Source of the DNA: an uncultured Collinsella sp.
GTDB lineage: Bacteria > Actinomycetota > Coriobacteriia > Coriobacteriales > Coriobacteriaceae
NCBI GenBank assembly: GCA_900552705.1
Contig: USAX01000007.1
Coordinates: 1 to 26,823 of the forward strand
Direction of reading: 5' to 3'
DNA length: 26,823 nt
Positions within the stretch are counted from its first letter, which is position 1. Each line of letters begins with the position of its first letter. The notes under the pieces were generated by a model. It was given only the letters and a program-made list of their open reading frames with translations, had not been told where the DNA came from and ran no database searches. This document shows positions 1 through 8,693 of the stretch, piece after piece. Position numbers and translations under genes: made by a program.

Positions 1-2
1 TC

Positions 3-2816
3 CAGATCGGGCTTGCCGTCACCTTTGGCGCCGGCGTTGCAGGCGTCGCTTCGTCTGCCGTGCGCGGCGCCGCATCCCTCACGCTGTTCATTGGGTACGA
101 GAAGGCAGATGGACACCAGCTTCCGCGACTGCGTGTAGGTGCAGACGTCGATGTCGATGTGATACTCCAGTTCGTAATGTTCAAGTGGACCACCAAGGCT
201 TGGTCGGGGTCGTGGCCCACACTCCTCGATTCGTGGAATATGTCGGTGAACAATGGCAACCAGTATGTGCTCCAGCGCTCTGAGCTCGCATTGGGTGGAG
301 ATACGCCTTACACGTTGGATGCCTGCTTCGGCACGCCCGGCAACATCGAGGCGGGCGGCGTGCCGCAATTTATCGCATCGGCCACCATCGTCACCAACGC
401 CGAGCTGCTCGCACGCGCCGAGGTTAAGGCCACTGCCGTAAACGCCGCGCCTGTCGTGCGCGATTGGGATCAAGCGGTCACGCGCATTGAGCTCGAGGCG
501 GATGCAGAAAGCGACGACACAGGACAGATCGAGCATTTCGTCCATGCACTGATAGAGAACGACGAAAACGCCGCGCCGATGTATGCGTACACCCATATCG
601 GGCAGGCGAAGGACGCCGCTGCGGACCCCAACGCCAATTCTGCCGGCGTGTCGGAAGACGAGCGTGGCGGTATCAAGCCCTCGAACGACAACGTGCTGTT
701 TACTGGCGTGCTCAGCGAAGCTCACATGAAGCTGGCAATGATTGCCGGCGTAGAATGCCTGTTCCGTATCGCCTCGGTGCGCTACGGCGACAATGGCCGC
801 TCGCGCCTGGTGGTGCACACAAAGGCAAACGGCACGTGGTCCGCTCCCGCGCCCGTGGACTTTCCCCTTGGGTTTGGCGAGGGCGACGTGGAGCGCGACG
901 GCATATACGATTACGACTTCGACGTGGTGGAATATGCGGACGGAAGAGGAAACCGGGACGCCTACGTGTTGCTGGTCTCGGGCGAGCGACGCGACGGCGA
1001 TAGTACCCTTTTCGATACGGCAAGCACATCCGGCATACTGTCCGTCGTGCGCCTGCGCATAAGCAACGACGGAGTTCGCGTGGTGTCGCATACGTCATGG
1101 CGCAGCATCTCGCGCGGCCGCTTGCAAGAGGATGGCTACCATTGCCTGCAGTGCCCGCGTATCACGGTGGGCAAGACGCTGGTCGACGGGCGCCTGTCGG
1201 GTGCCTACCTCCACCGCCGCGGAACCACCGCAGAAAAGGCGCTCGGCAGCGAGGCTGAGGTTGCGCTGGAGTGCTTCACCCTGTGGTCGGATGATTTGGG
1301 CGACAGCCTGACGTTCCGCCAAGTTCTCCGCTTTCCGCAGGCACCGTCGAGTATCGAGCTGGGCGAGCCCGAGAATATCAACGGTAAAATGGTGGTGCCC
1401 GTTGCGTACGAGACCGCAGACGGTTGCGGCTGCGCATCGTACGCCGTGATTGGCCAGTCCATTGCGGGCTGGGGCGTTATGCCGCCGGACGCCACGGTAC
1501 CCCATGCGGTGCCGTGGCCACAACATTCGGGCTTTTTGGCAACCGTCAACGAGCAACTGCAGCATATTACTTGGACGCGAGGCGCATCGGCATTTGCAAC
1601 GCAGCCTGTGGGTGCCGCAGGCTGTGGCCCGGCATCGTTTAGCGTAAGCAACAACGGCAGATGCGTGCTCTATGTAGAGAACACCGATGGCAAGGTGGGA
1701 CAAACCTACGACGAAGAAGGCAACCCGGTAGCAGTGATGGGCAAGCACTTCCGCATCTTCGCCAGCACCTTGGCAGGCGATCTGTTCACGGAACCGTTCG
1801 TGATGTGCGAGCTGGACCATCCCGTCGATCAGATAACGACATTTTTGACGTCGGGAGGCATGCTCTCCGCGCTCGCCACGCACATTGTAAGCGCGGAGAA
1901 GAGCGAGGCAGAGCTGCACGGCATCGAAGTGCCCTTGGTGGCGTGTGCCACTCCGACGGGCGCGGTCGCCACCTCGGGCGCGGTGGTGCCCGGAGCAGCA
2001 GGCGAATCCTTCATGGTCACGGTGCGAAACGACGGCAACACTTTGCTGACCGCCGGCACGATCGATCTGTACCGAGAGGGCTCCAGCCAGCCGTTCTCCA
2101 GCGCATCCATCGGATTCGGAGCGAACGCGCGCATGGCTTCGATCTACGATCCAGAGCTTGCCGGAGACGCTTCGGCCAACGACATGGCACGCGTGAAATA
2201 CGCGCTCGAGACGCTGGGCGCGCGTTTTGCAACGCACCCGCTGGTAGCCGACAACGGCAACGCCGTGCTGGCACCGGGTTGCACGGCACAGTTCCGCATG
2301 AGCTTTGCAATCCCGGAGAGCTGGGGCGACGAGGTGGGCAAACGCGTAACGCTCTACGCAAAGGCGCGCGACCTGGTAGCGCTCGACCCCGTGACGCTCG
2401 AGGAAATCCAACCCGGCGCAAACTCGGCACTGGGTGCCGTATTGCACGAGCTTCATGTGCCCGACGCGGCATGCGAACGCTCAGAAGTTCAGGTCGGCGT
2501 CTGCGACAGCGCGGATACGACAGGACTTCACGACGCCCCGATGACAGCAGACGGCGACGGTGGCTCGAGTGGCGGCGGTGCTGACGAGGGCGGCGGCTCC
2601 GGCGGAAGCAGCTCCGGCAGCGGCAAGGACCACGGCAATAACAAGTGCTCCGGAAAAGCGGGCGCACTTGCGGGCACGGGCGATGTCAACGCTCCCCTTA
2701 CGGCAGCCGCTGCAGCACTCGCCGCGGCAGGCGCCGGCCTCGTCGCCTACAGCGCCCGCCGCACGGCGCTCGAAAAAGACACCGCCAATGAGGTCAATTC
2801 GGATAGGCCTCGCTAG
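3..2816 (+). CDS. Large cell-surface protein with C-terminal LAXTG sorting signal (5' end outside window)
   Basis: The reading frame is open from base 3, so the true start lies upstream; the GTG at 60 is only the first in-window start codon. About 918 residues follow from that codon. Most of the protein is not recognisable. Roughly residues 635-780 look like a beta-sandwich (CARDB/Ig-like) module, with a pattern such as VTVRNDGNTLL. A Gly/Ser-rich linker covers about residues 831-867. It is followed by LAGTG at 870-874 (bases 2667-2681), an alanine-rich hydrophobic segment and an Arg/Lys-containing tail: the three parts of a sortase signal. LAXTG is the variant used by class E sortases of high-GC Gram-positives. 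The protein is therefore probably secreted and covalently attached to peptidoglycan. Its ligand or role is unknown. It is followed by a convergent lipoprotein gene. Confidence 0.8.
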   Translation, partial: QIGLAVTFGAGVAGVASSAVRGAASLTLFIGYEKADGHQLPRLRVGADVDVDVILQFVMFKWTTKAWSGSWPTLLDSWNMSVNNGNQYVLQRSELALGGDTPYTLDACFGTPGNIEAGGVPQFIASATIVTNAELLARAEVKATAVNAAPVVRDWDQAVTRIELEADAESDDTGQIEHFVHALIENDENAAPMYAYTHIGQAKDAAADPNANSAGVSEDERGGIKPSNDNVLFTGVLSEAHMKLAMIAGVECLFRIASVRYGDNGRSRLVVHTKANGTWSAPAPVDFPLGFGEGDVERDGIYDYDFDVVEYADGRGNRDAYVLLVSGERRDGDSTLFDTASTSGILSVVRLRISNDGVRVVSHTSWRSISRGRLQEDGYHCLQCPRITVGKTLVDGRLSGAYLHRRGTTAEKALGSEAEVALECFTLWSDDLGDSLTFRQVLRFPQAPSSIELGEPENINGKMVVPVAYETADGCGCASYAVIGQSIAGWGVMPPDATVPHAVPWPQHSGFLATVNEQLQHITWTRGASAFATQPVGAAGCGPASFSVSNNGRCVLYVENTDGKVGQTYDEEGNPVAVMGKHFRIFASTLAGDLFTEPFVMCELDHPVDQITTFLTSGGMLSALATHIVSAEKSEAELHGIEVPLVACATPTGAVATSGAVVPGAAGESFMVTVRNDGNTLLTAGTIDLYREGSSQPFSSASIGFGANARMASIYDPELAGDASANDMARVKYALETLGARFATHPLVADNGNAVLAPGCTAQFRMSFAIPESWGDEVGKRVTLYAKARDLVALDPVTLEEIQPGANSALGAVLHELHVPDAACERSEVQVGVCDSADTTGLHDAPMTADGDGGSSGGGADEGGGSGGSSSGSGKDHGNNKCSGKAGALAGTGDVNAPLTAAAAALAAAGAGLVAYSARRTALEKDTANEVNSDRPR

Positions 2817-2863
2817 CTCCTAGCTGCTTTTACGAGAGACGCCGACTCGGCTCATCGAGCACC

Positions 2864-2898
2864 AAAAAGGGCTGGCCCCGATAACTCGGAGCCAGCCC
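2864..2898 (-). terminator. Rho-independent terminator of the lipoprotein gene
   Basis: GGGCTGGC at 2869-2876 pairs with GCCAGCCC at 2891-2898. Read on the minus strand, the stem is followed by five T residues (A5 at 2864-2868 on the plus strand). It lies just past the stop codon of the minus-strand lipoprotein gene. On the plus strand there is no T tract. Confidence 0.8.
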
Positions 2899-2926
2899 TG
2901 AGTCGCCTGACGTAAGAATCGCGGCG

Positions 2927-3943
2927 TTACTTGAGCTTCAGTGCCTCCATCATGGGCACGGCGGCGTCCCAATCGATCTTCCAGCCAATCGACACGCGGA
3001 CGGTTTCACCCGTTGCGGGAGCCGTCGCAAACAGCGTATGGCCGTTGTCGGGACCGGTAAAGCGCAGCCACGTTATGCCGTTGTACTCGACCTGGTCGGT
3101 TGTCGTCTCCTTGCCTTCGTAGACCTGCTCTAGGCTTGCAACCTCTTCCTCCGGCGAGCGCGGGAAGATGCTGATGTTCAGGCGTCCTCCAGTCTCGTCG
3201 TGGAAGAAGTTTGCCTTTTCGCGCTCTTCGTCGGACGAATCCAGCGTGTACCCATCGGCGGCCTCGATGCTGTACGATGCGCAGTCGATGCCCGTTAAAT
3301 CTGCCTTCTCGCCAGAATCGGCCACGCCGCCGGCCGCCTTGAACTCCTTGGTCTCGCATCCCGTGGTGTCAAAGTGCATGGCCTCATGATTCTTGGCGGG
3401 GGCGTAAGCGTCTACGAACTCGACAGTGATGGGCCCGTAGTACGCCGTCTTGGGCGCCCAGAAATACACGTACTCAACGGTCTCGCCCGGGCCGATATCT
3501 GGCCTCTCGGAAAGATCGATGCCCTCGTGAAGCTCATCGGGGGCCTCGCTTGCAACGTAGTCGAGCACGGCCGCCTTGCCGGAAGTAAACAACGGGTCAC
3601 CCGCCTCAAGATCGCCCTGGGCAGCATGCGCGTTAAAGGAACTGAACGTCCTGTTCTTTGTGTTGTTGTTGGTAATCTTGATGTGCAGGTAAAAGCCGTC
3701 CTGCTTCTTGGCATCACCGCGATAGAACGTACCGTGAGCCACCGACTCATAGGTAATGCCTGCCACCTCGACCGTCTGCGACTCATAGGCCTTGGGCTTC
3801 TCGGCCTTCTCCTGCACAGGTACGCTCCCGCCCGAGCCACTCGGCGCATTACCGCCGCAGCCTGCCACCGTACACGCCAACACAGCCGAAAGCGTCACGG
3901 TGGGAATTCCTAACAGCAGCTTCTTCGTCATGGGCTTCATCAT
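2927..3943 (-). CDS. Secreted lipoprotein with Ig-like DUF5067/DUF4352-type domain
   Basis: This is a 338-residue protein if translation starts at the ATG at 3943, which has AAAGGAG at 3952-3958 eight bases upstream. A longer frame reaching 4066 has no such support. The N-terminus is a lipoprotein signal peptide: lysines, a hydrophobic stretch and the lipobox V-A-G-C with the lipidated Cys at residue 29, then a Gly/Ser linker. Residues of about 60-185 (pattern YLHIKITNNN ... GPGETVEYVYFW) resemble the extracellular Ig-like domains DUF5067/DUF4352. The remaining C-terminal part has a second alpha/beta domain that I do not recognise. The likely place is the outer face of the membrane. The function is unknown. 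It is transcribed alone, ends at a clear terminator and is divergent from the topoisomerase operon. Confidence 0.8.
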   Translation of the reverse strand: MMKPMTKKLLLGIPTVTLSAVLACTVAGCGGNAPSGSGGSVPVQEKAEKPKAYESQTVEVAGITYESVAHGTFYRGDAKKQDGFYLHIKITNNNTKNRTFSSFNAHAAQGDLEAGDPLFTSGKAAVLDYVASEAPDELHEGIDLSERPDIGPGETVEYVYFWAPKTAYYGPITVEFVDAYAPAKNHEAMHFDTTGCETKEFKAAGGVADSGEKADLTGIDCASYSIEAADGYTLDSSDEEREKANFFHDETGGRLNISIFPRSPEEEVASLEQVYEGKETTTDQVEYNGITWLRFTGPDNGHTLFATAPATGETVRVSIGWKIDWDAAVPMMEALKLK

Positions 3944-4198
3944 CCTCACCACTCCTTTCGGCTTGCAGCTCATCCGTTGCCCGAGTCGCAAGTCGACCCC
4001 GTGGCATCGGCTTCCACTATGAGCGTATGACGAAACACGGCGCGGGCGAAGTGACCCACGGCCCAAATAACGACCCGCCAGCGTTCCTTATGGGCCAAAA
4101 GGACTCGCACATGCACGCCCCCGGCCCATAAAACGAGACACCTGTCCCAATGTTCGATTCGGAACAACAATCCGCACGACACGTTTTACCCGTTAATC

Positions 4199-4212
4199 CG
4201 AACGATTGTTCG
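4199..4212. promoter_or_regulatory. LexA (SOS) box-like palindrome upstream of the topoisomerase operon
   Basis: CGAACGATTGTTCG is a perfect inverted repeat CGAAC-N4-GTTCG, the form GAAC-N4-GTTC bound by LexA in Gram-positive bacteria. It ends 16 bases before the proposed -35 box of the topoisomerase operon. A second, reversed arrangement (GTTC-N6-GAAC) lies at 4152-4165. Regulation is inferred from the motif only. Confidence 0.45.
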
Positions 4213-4228
4213 ATGGATTTCGTGTTGG

Positions 4229-4257
4229 TTGGAATCGCCTATGGGCTGGGCTATGCT
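4229..4257 (+). promoter_or_regulatory. Probable sigma-70-type promoter of the topoisomerase operon
   Basis: TTGGAA at 4229-4234 and TATGCT at 4252-4257 are separated by 17 bases. Transcription would start near 4264, about 48 bases before the ATG at 4312. This argues against the longer reading frame that begins at 4150, upstream of the promoter. Confidence 0.55.
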
Positions 4258-4311
4258 ACCTTGACTATCTATATGACTAAAACGCAGCAAGGGAGCACCG
4301 AGAGAGCGAGT

Positions 4312-6309
4312 ATGGCAAAAAACACCGCAAACTATGGTAACGACAGTATCCGCCAGCTCAAGGACGAGGAGCGCGTACGCCTACGCCCCGCCGTCATCTT
4401 TGGCTCGGACGGACTCGATGGTTGCGCGCATGCCGCCTTCGAGATCCTGTCCAACGCCGTTGACGAGGCGCGCCAGGGCTACGGCAAGCTCATCACCCTT
4501 ACCGCCTTTCGTGATGGCTCCATTCAGGTAGAGGACAATGGCCGCGGCTGCCCGCTCGACTGGAACCCTTCCGAGAAGCGCTTTAACTGGGAGCTCGTCT
4601 TTTGCGAGCTCTACGCCGGCGGCAAATACAACAACAACCAGGGCGGCGACTACGACTTCTCGCTCGGCACCAACGGCCTGGGCTCGTGCGCAACCCAGTA
4701 CGCCTCCGAATACATGGACGTCACGGTTTGGCGCGACGGCAACAAGTACTCTCTGCACTTTAAAAAGGGCAAGGTTGTCGGCGCCAAAAAGAAGGCACTC
4801 GAGATTGAGCCCAGCAATGAGGACCGTACCGGCACCACCATCAAGTGGCGCCCCGATCTTGAGGTCTTTACCTCGATCAGCATTCCCCACGAGTGGTATC
4901 GCGAGACCATGCGCCGTCAAGCCGTGGTCAACGCCAACGTGACTTTCCGCCTGCGCATCGAGGGCGACGACGGCGAGTTTTCCGAAGAGGATTTTTGCTA
5001 TCCCAAGGGCATCGAGGACTATGTGCTCGAGAAGGTCGGTGCCGACTACCTCACCGAGCCCTTCTTCATTGAGGCTGACCGTCGCGGTCGCGACCGCGAA
5101 GACCTGCCCGACTACAACGTTAAAATCACCGCATGCATGTGCTTCTCGCGCACCTTCATGATGCAGGAGTACTACCACAACTCATCGTGGCTCGAGAACG
5201 GCGGTTCGCCCGAGAAGGCCGCTCGCAGCGCTCTGACCAGCGCCATCGATGCCTACATCAAGCAACAGGGCAAGTACAACAAAAACGAGAGTGGCATCAA
5301 ATGGCAGGACGTCCAGGACTGCCTGGTACTGGTGACCAACTGCTTCTCCACCCAGACGTCCTACGAAAACCAGACCAAGAAGGCCATCAACAACCGCTTT
5401 ATCCAGCAGGCCATGACAGCCTTCTTTAAGGAGCGCCTCTCGACCTACCTGATCGAGAACAAAGACGCCGCCAACAAGATCATGGAGCAGGTGCTCATCA
5501 ACAAGCGCTCGCGCGAGAACGCCGAAAAGACTCGCCAGAGCATCAAGACCAACCTGCAGCAGAAAACCGACATGGCCAACCGCGTGCAGAAGTTCATCGA
5601 CTGCCGCTCCAAGGACAAGGACCGTCGCGAGATCTACATCGTAGAGGGCGACTCGGCAGCAGGCGCCATCCGCACCTCGCGCGATGCCGAGTTCCAGGGC
5701 GTCATGCCCGTCCGAGGCAAGATCCTCAACTGCCTAAAGGAGGACTACCCGCGCATCTTTAAGTCCGACATCATCATGGACCTCATGCGCGTGCTGGGCT
5801 GCGGTGTGGAGATCAAGGACAAGCGCATCAAGAACCTTGGCGCCTTCGACCTGGACAACCTCAACTGGAACAAGGTCATCATCTGTACGGACGCCGACGT
5901 CGATGGGTACCACATCCGCACGCTCGTGCTCACCATGCTCTACCGCCTGGTGCCCACGCTTATCGACGAGGGCTACGTGTATATCGCCGAGTCGCCGCTC
6001 TACGAGATCAACTGCAAAGAGAAGACCTACTTTGCCTACACCGAGCTCGAGAAAAACGGCATCCTCAAGGAGATCGGCGACCAGAAGTGCTCCATCAACC
6101 GCTCCAAGGGTCTTGGTGAGAACGATCCGGACATGATGTGGCTCACCACCATGAACCCCGAGACGCGCCGCCTAATCAAGGTGGAACCCGAGGACGTCAC
6201 TAAGATGGAAACCATGTTCAACCTGTTGCTGGGCAACGACGAGGCGGGCCGTAAGCGCCATATCTCCGAGCACGGCAAGGAATACCTGGACCAGCTGGAC
6301 CTGCAGTAG
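4312..6309 (+). CDS. parE: Type IIA DNA topoisomerase subunit B (ParE/GyrB-like, divergent)
   Basis: This is the ATPase and TOPRIM subunit of a type II topoisomerase, which works as a heterotetramer with the next gene's product to pass one DNA duplex through another. The protein has 665 residues from the ATG at 4312. The GHKL ATPase motifs are visible: ILSNAVDEA (45-53), DNGRG (75-79) and a GTNGLG lid. The TOPRIM motifs are EGDSA (445-449) and DADVDG (527-532). Several motifs differ from the classic forms: EGDSAAG instead of EGDSAGG, DADVDGYH instead of DADVDGAH, and GTNGLG instead of GLHGVG. It is not next to dnaA or recF, so topoisomerase IV is more likely than gyrase, but the sequence is divergent and the subclass is uncertain. 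The start was chosen from the promoter position and the MAKNTANYGND start; the ribosome site (GAGAGAGCGAG) is weak. Confidence 0.88.
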   Translation: MAKNTANYGNDSIRQLKDEERVRLRPAVIFGSDGLDGCAHAAFEILSNAVDEARQGYGKLITLTAFRDGSIQVEDNGRGCPLDWNPSEKRFNWELVFCELYAGGKYNNNQGGDYDFSLGTNGLGSCATQYASEYMDVTVWRDGNKYSLHFKKGKVVGAKKKALEIEPSNEDRTGTTIKWRPDLEVFTSISIPHEWYRETMRRQAVVNANVTFRLRIEGDDGEFSEEDFCYPKGIEDYVLEKVGADYLTEPFFIEADRRGRDREDLPDYNVKITACMCFSRTFMMQEYYHNSSWLENGGSPEKAARSALTSAIDAYIKQQGKYNKNESGIKWQDVQDCLVLVTNCFSTQTSYENQTKKAINNRFIQQAMTAFFKERLSTYLIENKDAANKIMEQVLINKRSRENAEKTRQSIKTNLQQKTDMANRVQKFIDCRSKDKDRREIYIVEGDSAAGAIRTSRDAEFQGVMPVRGKILNCLKEDYPRIFKSDIIMDLMRVLGCGVEIKDKRIKNLGAFDLDNLNWNKVIICTDADVDGYHIRTLVLTMLYRLVPTLIDEGYVYIAESPLYEINCKEKTYFAYTELEKNGILKEIGDQKCSINRSKGLGENDPDMMWLTTMNPETRRLIKVEPEDVTKMETMFNLLLGNDEAGRKRHISEHGKEYLDQLDLQ

Positions 6310-6354
6310 CAGCAAATCGATAACGACGGCCCATAAGAAGTTCAAGAGGAAATC

Positions 6355-8595
6355 GTGGCAAAGAAGAAGACGAAGAACCAGCCAAAGAAAAAGCAGGTCA
6401 ACGCCGAGAACGTCATCGGCCTGCACTCCGAGGTCACCGACCAGCCGATCACGCAGACGCTCGAGGTCAACTACATGCCCTACGCCATGAGTGTCAACGT
6501 CTCGCGTGCGTTCCCCGAGATTGACGGCTTTAAGCCCTCGCACCGCAAGCTGCTCTACACCATGTACAAGATGGGCTTGCTCAAGGGCGAGCGCCAGAAG
6601 AGTGCCAACATCGTGGGCCAGACCATGAAGCTCAACCCGCACGGCGATGCCGCCATCTACGAAACGATGGTGCGCCTGGCCACCGGCAACGAGGCGCTGC
6701 TTGCCCCCTTCGTGGAGTCGAAGGGCAACTTTGGCAAGTACTATTCGGGCGACCTGAGCTACGCCGCTTCGCGTTACACCGAGGCCAAGCTCTCCCCCAT
6801 CAGTGCCGAGATCTTCAAGGACATCGACAAGGACCCGGTCGACTTCGTCGACAGCTACGACGGCGCCATGAAGGAGCCGCGCCTGCTGCCCACCACGTTC
6901 CCCAACATCCTCGTCTCGGCCAACAAGGGCATCGGCGTCGCCATGGCGTCCGACATCTGCGGTTTCAACCTCAACGAAGTCTGCACCGCCACGATGCACT
7001 ACCTGCAGGATCCCGACTGCGACCTGCTCGAGTACATGCCCATGCCCGACTTCTCGACCGGCGGCGAGATTATCTACCGCCGCGAGGAGATGGAGAAGAT
7101 CGTCGAGACCGGCCTTGGCAGCTTCCAAATCCGCTCCCGTTGGCGCTGGATTCCCGAAGAGCGCATTATCGAGGTCTACGAGATCCCCTACACCACCAAG
7201 ACCGATGTCATCATCGAGCGCATCGTCAAGCTCTCCAAAGAGGGCAAAGTCAAAGAGATCGCCGACATCCGCGACGAGACCGACCTTTCGGGCCTGCGCA
7301 TCGCCATCGACCTTAAGCGCGGTGTCGACCCCGACAAGCTCATGGCCAAGCTCTATCGCTCGACCACGCTGCAGGATTCGTTCTCGTGCAACTTCAATGT
7401 GCTCGTCGACGGCTATCCCCGTGTTATGGGCGTGCGCCAGATCCTGCACGAGTGGGTCAAGTGGCGTATTGAGTCCACGCGTCGCCGCATCAACTTTGAC
7501 CTGGGCAAAAAGTCCGAGCGCCTGCACTTGCTGCACGGCCTCGAGGCGATTCTGCTCGACATCGACAAGGCCATCGCCATCATCCGCGGCACCAAGCTCG
7601 AAGCCGAGGTCGTGCCCAACCTTATGAAGGGTTTCGACATCGACGAGACCCAGGCCGAGTTTGTCGCCGAGCTCAAGCTCCGCAACATCAACGAGGAATA
7701 CATCCTCAACCGCACCAAGGACATTGCCAAGCTCGAGGGCGAGATCGCCGAGCTCGAGGAGATCCTCTCGAGCGAGGACAACATCAAGAAGGTCATTAGC
7801 GACGAGCTGGCCGCGGTCAACAAGAAGTACGTGATGCCGCGCCGCACGGGCAGGATCGAGCCCCATGAGGTTATCGAGGTAAGCTTGGAGCCCGAGGTCG
7901 AGGAGTACCCGGTCACCATCATGCTCTCGCGCGATGGCTACCTTAAGAAGATGACGGACCGCGTGCTCAAGAAGGCGACCACGCTCAAGTACAAGGACGG
8001 CGACAAACCCTTTATCGAGTTCCCGTCCTCCAACACCCACGAGCTGCTGGTCTTTACCAACAAGAGCCAGGTGTACAAGTGCAAGGTCGCGGCGTTTGAG
8101 GACACCAAGTCGGCCCAGCTGGGCTCGTACCTGCCGACCGATCTTGAGATGGAACCCGACGAGAGCGTCATCTGGGTCATCGACCCCGAGGATTACAAGG
8201 CCGACGTGCTGTTCGTCTTTGAGAACGGCCGCGTGGTGCGCGTCGCGCTTTCTGGATACGTCACCAAGACCAACCGCAAGCGCCTCAAGAACGCCATCTA
8301 CGGTGGCAGCAAGCTGCTGTATGCCCAGGTGCTCAAGGAAGATCGCGACATCGCGCTGGTCTCGAGCGACTATCGTTTGATGAACTTCAACACGTCGCTG
8401 CTCAAGACCAAGACGACCACCAACACGCAGGGCGTCCAGGCTTTCACGGCCAAGAAGGGCCGCTCGATCACCACCGTCGGCACAACCGAAGAGATTCTTG
8501 GCGCCGGCGTCTCTGCCGAGAAATTCACCGCGCAGAGCCTCCCCTCTGCCGGTGCCCTCATGAAGGAAAACGACATGCCGAGTTTGTTTGACTAG
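6355..8595 (+). CDS. parC: Type IIA DNA topoisomerase subunit A (ParC/GyrA-like)
   Basis: This is the DNA-cleaving and rejoining subunit, partner of the preceding ParE-like protein. It has 746 residues from a GTG start at 6355, preceded by AAGAGGA. The catalytic tyrosine is Tyr141 in AASRYTEAKL, the counterpart of AAMRYTE in classic enzymes. The winged-helix region (residues 57-110) and a coiled-coil gate (around 400-480, ending in the KLEGEIAELEEI stretch) are visible. The C-terminal part contains RDGYLKKM and repeated beta-pinwheel-like segments. No GyrA box (QRRGGKG type) is present and the protein is shorter than typical GyrA, which supports a ParC-like role in decatenation. It lies 45 bases behind the subunit B gene in one operon. 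The long open frame on the opposite strand over this gene is a codon-bias shadow. Confidence 0.88.
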   Translation: MAKKKTKNQPKKKQVNAENVIGLHSEVTDQPITQTLEVNYMPYAMSVNVSRAFPEIDGFKPSHRKLLYTMYKMGLLKGERQKSANIVGQTMKLNPHGDAAIYETMVRLATGNEALLAPFVESKGNFGKYYSGDLSYAASRYTEAKLSPISAEIFKDIDKDPVDFVDSYDGAMKEPRLLPTTFPNILVSANKGIGVAMASDICGFNLNEVCTATMHYLQDPDCDLLEYMPMPDFSTGGEIIYRREEMEKIVETGLGSFQIRSRWRWIPEERIIEVYEIPYTTKTDVIIERIVKLSKEGKVKEIADIRDETDLSGLRIAIDLKRGVDPDKLMAKLYRSTTLQDSFSCNFNVLVDGYPRVMGVRQILHEWVKWRIESTRRRINFDLGKKSERLHLLHGLEAILLDIDKAIAIIRGTKLEAEVVPNLMKGFDIDETQAEFVAELKLRNINEEYILNRTKDIAKLEGEIAELEEILSSEDNIKKVISDELAAVNKKYVMPRRTGRIEPHEVIEVSLEPEVEEYPVTIMLSRDGYLKKMTDRVLKKATTLKYKDGDKPFIEFPSSNTHELLVFTNKSQVYKCKVAAFEDTKSAQLGSYLPTDLEMEPDESVIWVIDPEDYKADVLFVFENGRVVRVALSGYVTKTNRKRLKNAIYGGSKLLYAQVLKEDRDIALVSSDYRLMNFNTSLLKTKTTTNTQGVQAFTAKKGRSITTVGTTEEILGAGVSAEKFTAQSLPSAGALMKENDMPSLFD

Positions 8596-8634
8596 GACGA
8601 CGGCAGCCAAACCGTCATGGTTTAACTAAGCAGC

Positions 8635-8671
8635 GGGGCCCGGAGCGCAGCAACATCGCGCTTCTGGCCCC
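8635..8671. terminator. Hairpin between the convergent topoisomerase and ATPase genes
   Basis: GGGGCC (8635-8640) pairs with GGCCCC (8666-8671), and inside it AGCGC (8644-8648) pairs with GCGCT (8658-8662). There is no strong T tract on either side, so its activity as an intrinsic terminator is uncertain. A smaller hairpin AAACC/GGTTT lies at 8609-8623. Confidence 0.45.
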
Positions 8672-8693
8672 ATGCATTACAGCAGCATCATCC

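Noticed and set aside
1095..2456. 453-codon open frame on the minus strand opposite the surface protein
   Set aside because: It has no ribosome site or domain, lies entirely inside a well-supported gene, and is a codon-bias shadow.
4137..4145. GACACCTGT also found in the TetR operator at 11561-11569
   Set aside because: Only nine bases match and the flanking TATA half-sites of the operator are absent; probably chance.
4150..4311. N-terminal extension of the ParE-like protein to the ATG at 4150
   Set aside because: It would lie upstream of the likely promoter and includes the LexA-like palindrome; the added residues match nothing in the family.
4381..5178. 265-codon minus-strand frame opposite the ParE-like gene
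   Set aside because: Shadow of a conserved ATPase region; no start signal or family features.
6172..8610. 812-codon open frame on the minus strand opposite the topoisomerase A gene
   Set aside because: It mirrors the codon bias of a high-GC gene, its translation is low-complexity (rich in Leu, Val, Asp, Gly) and the plus-strand gene has clear catalytic motifs.
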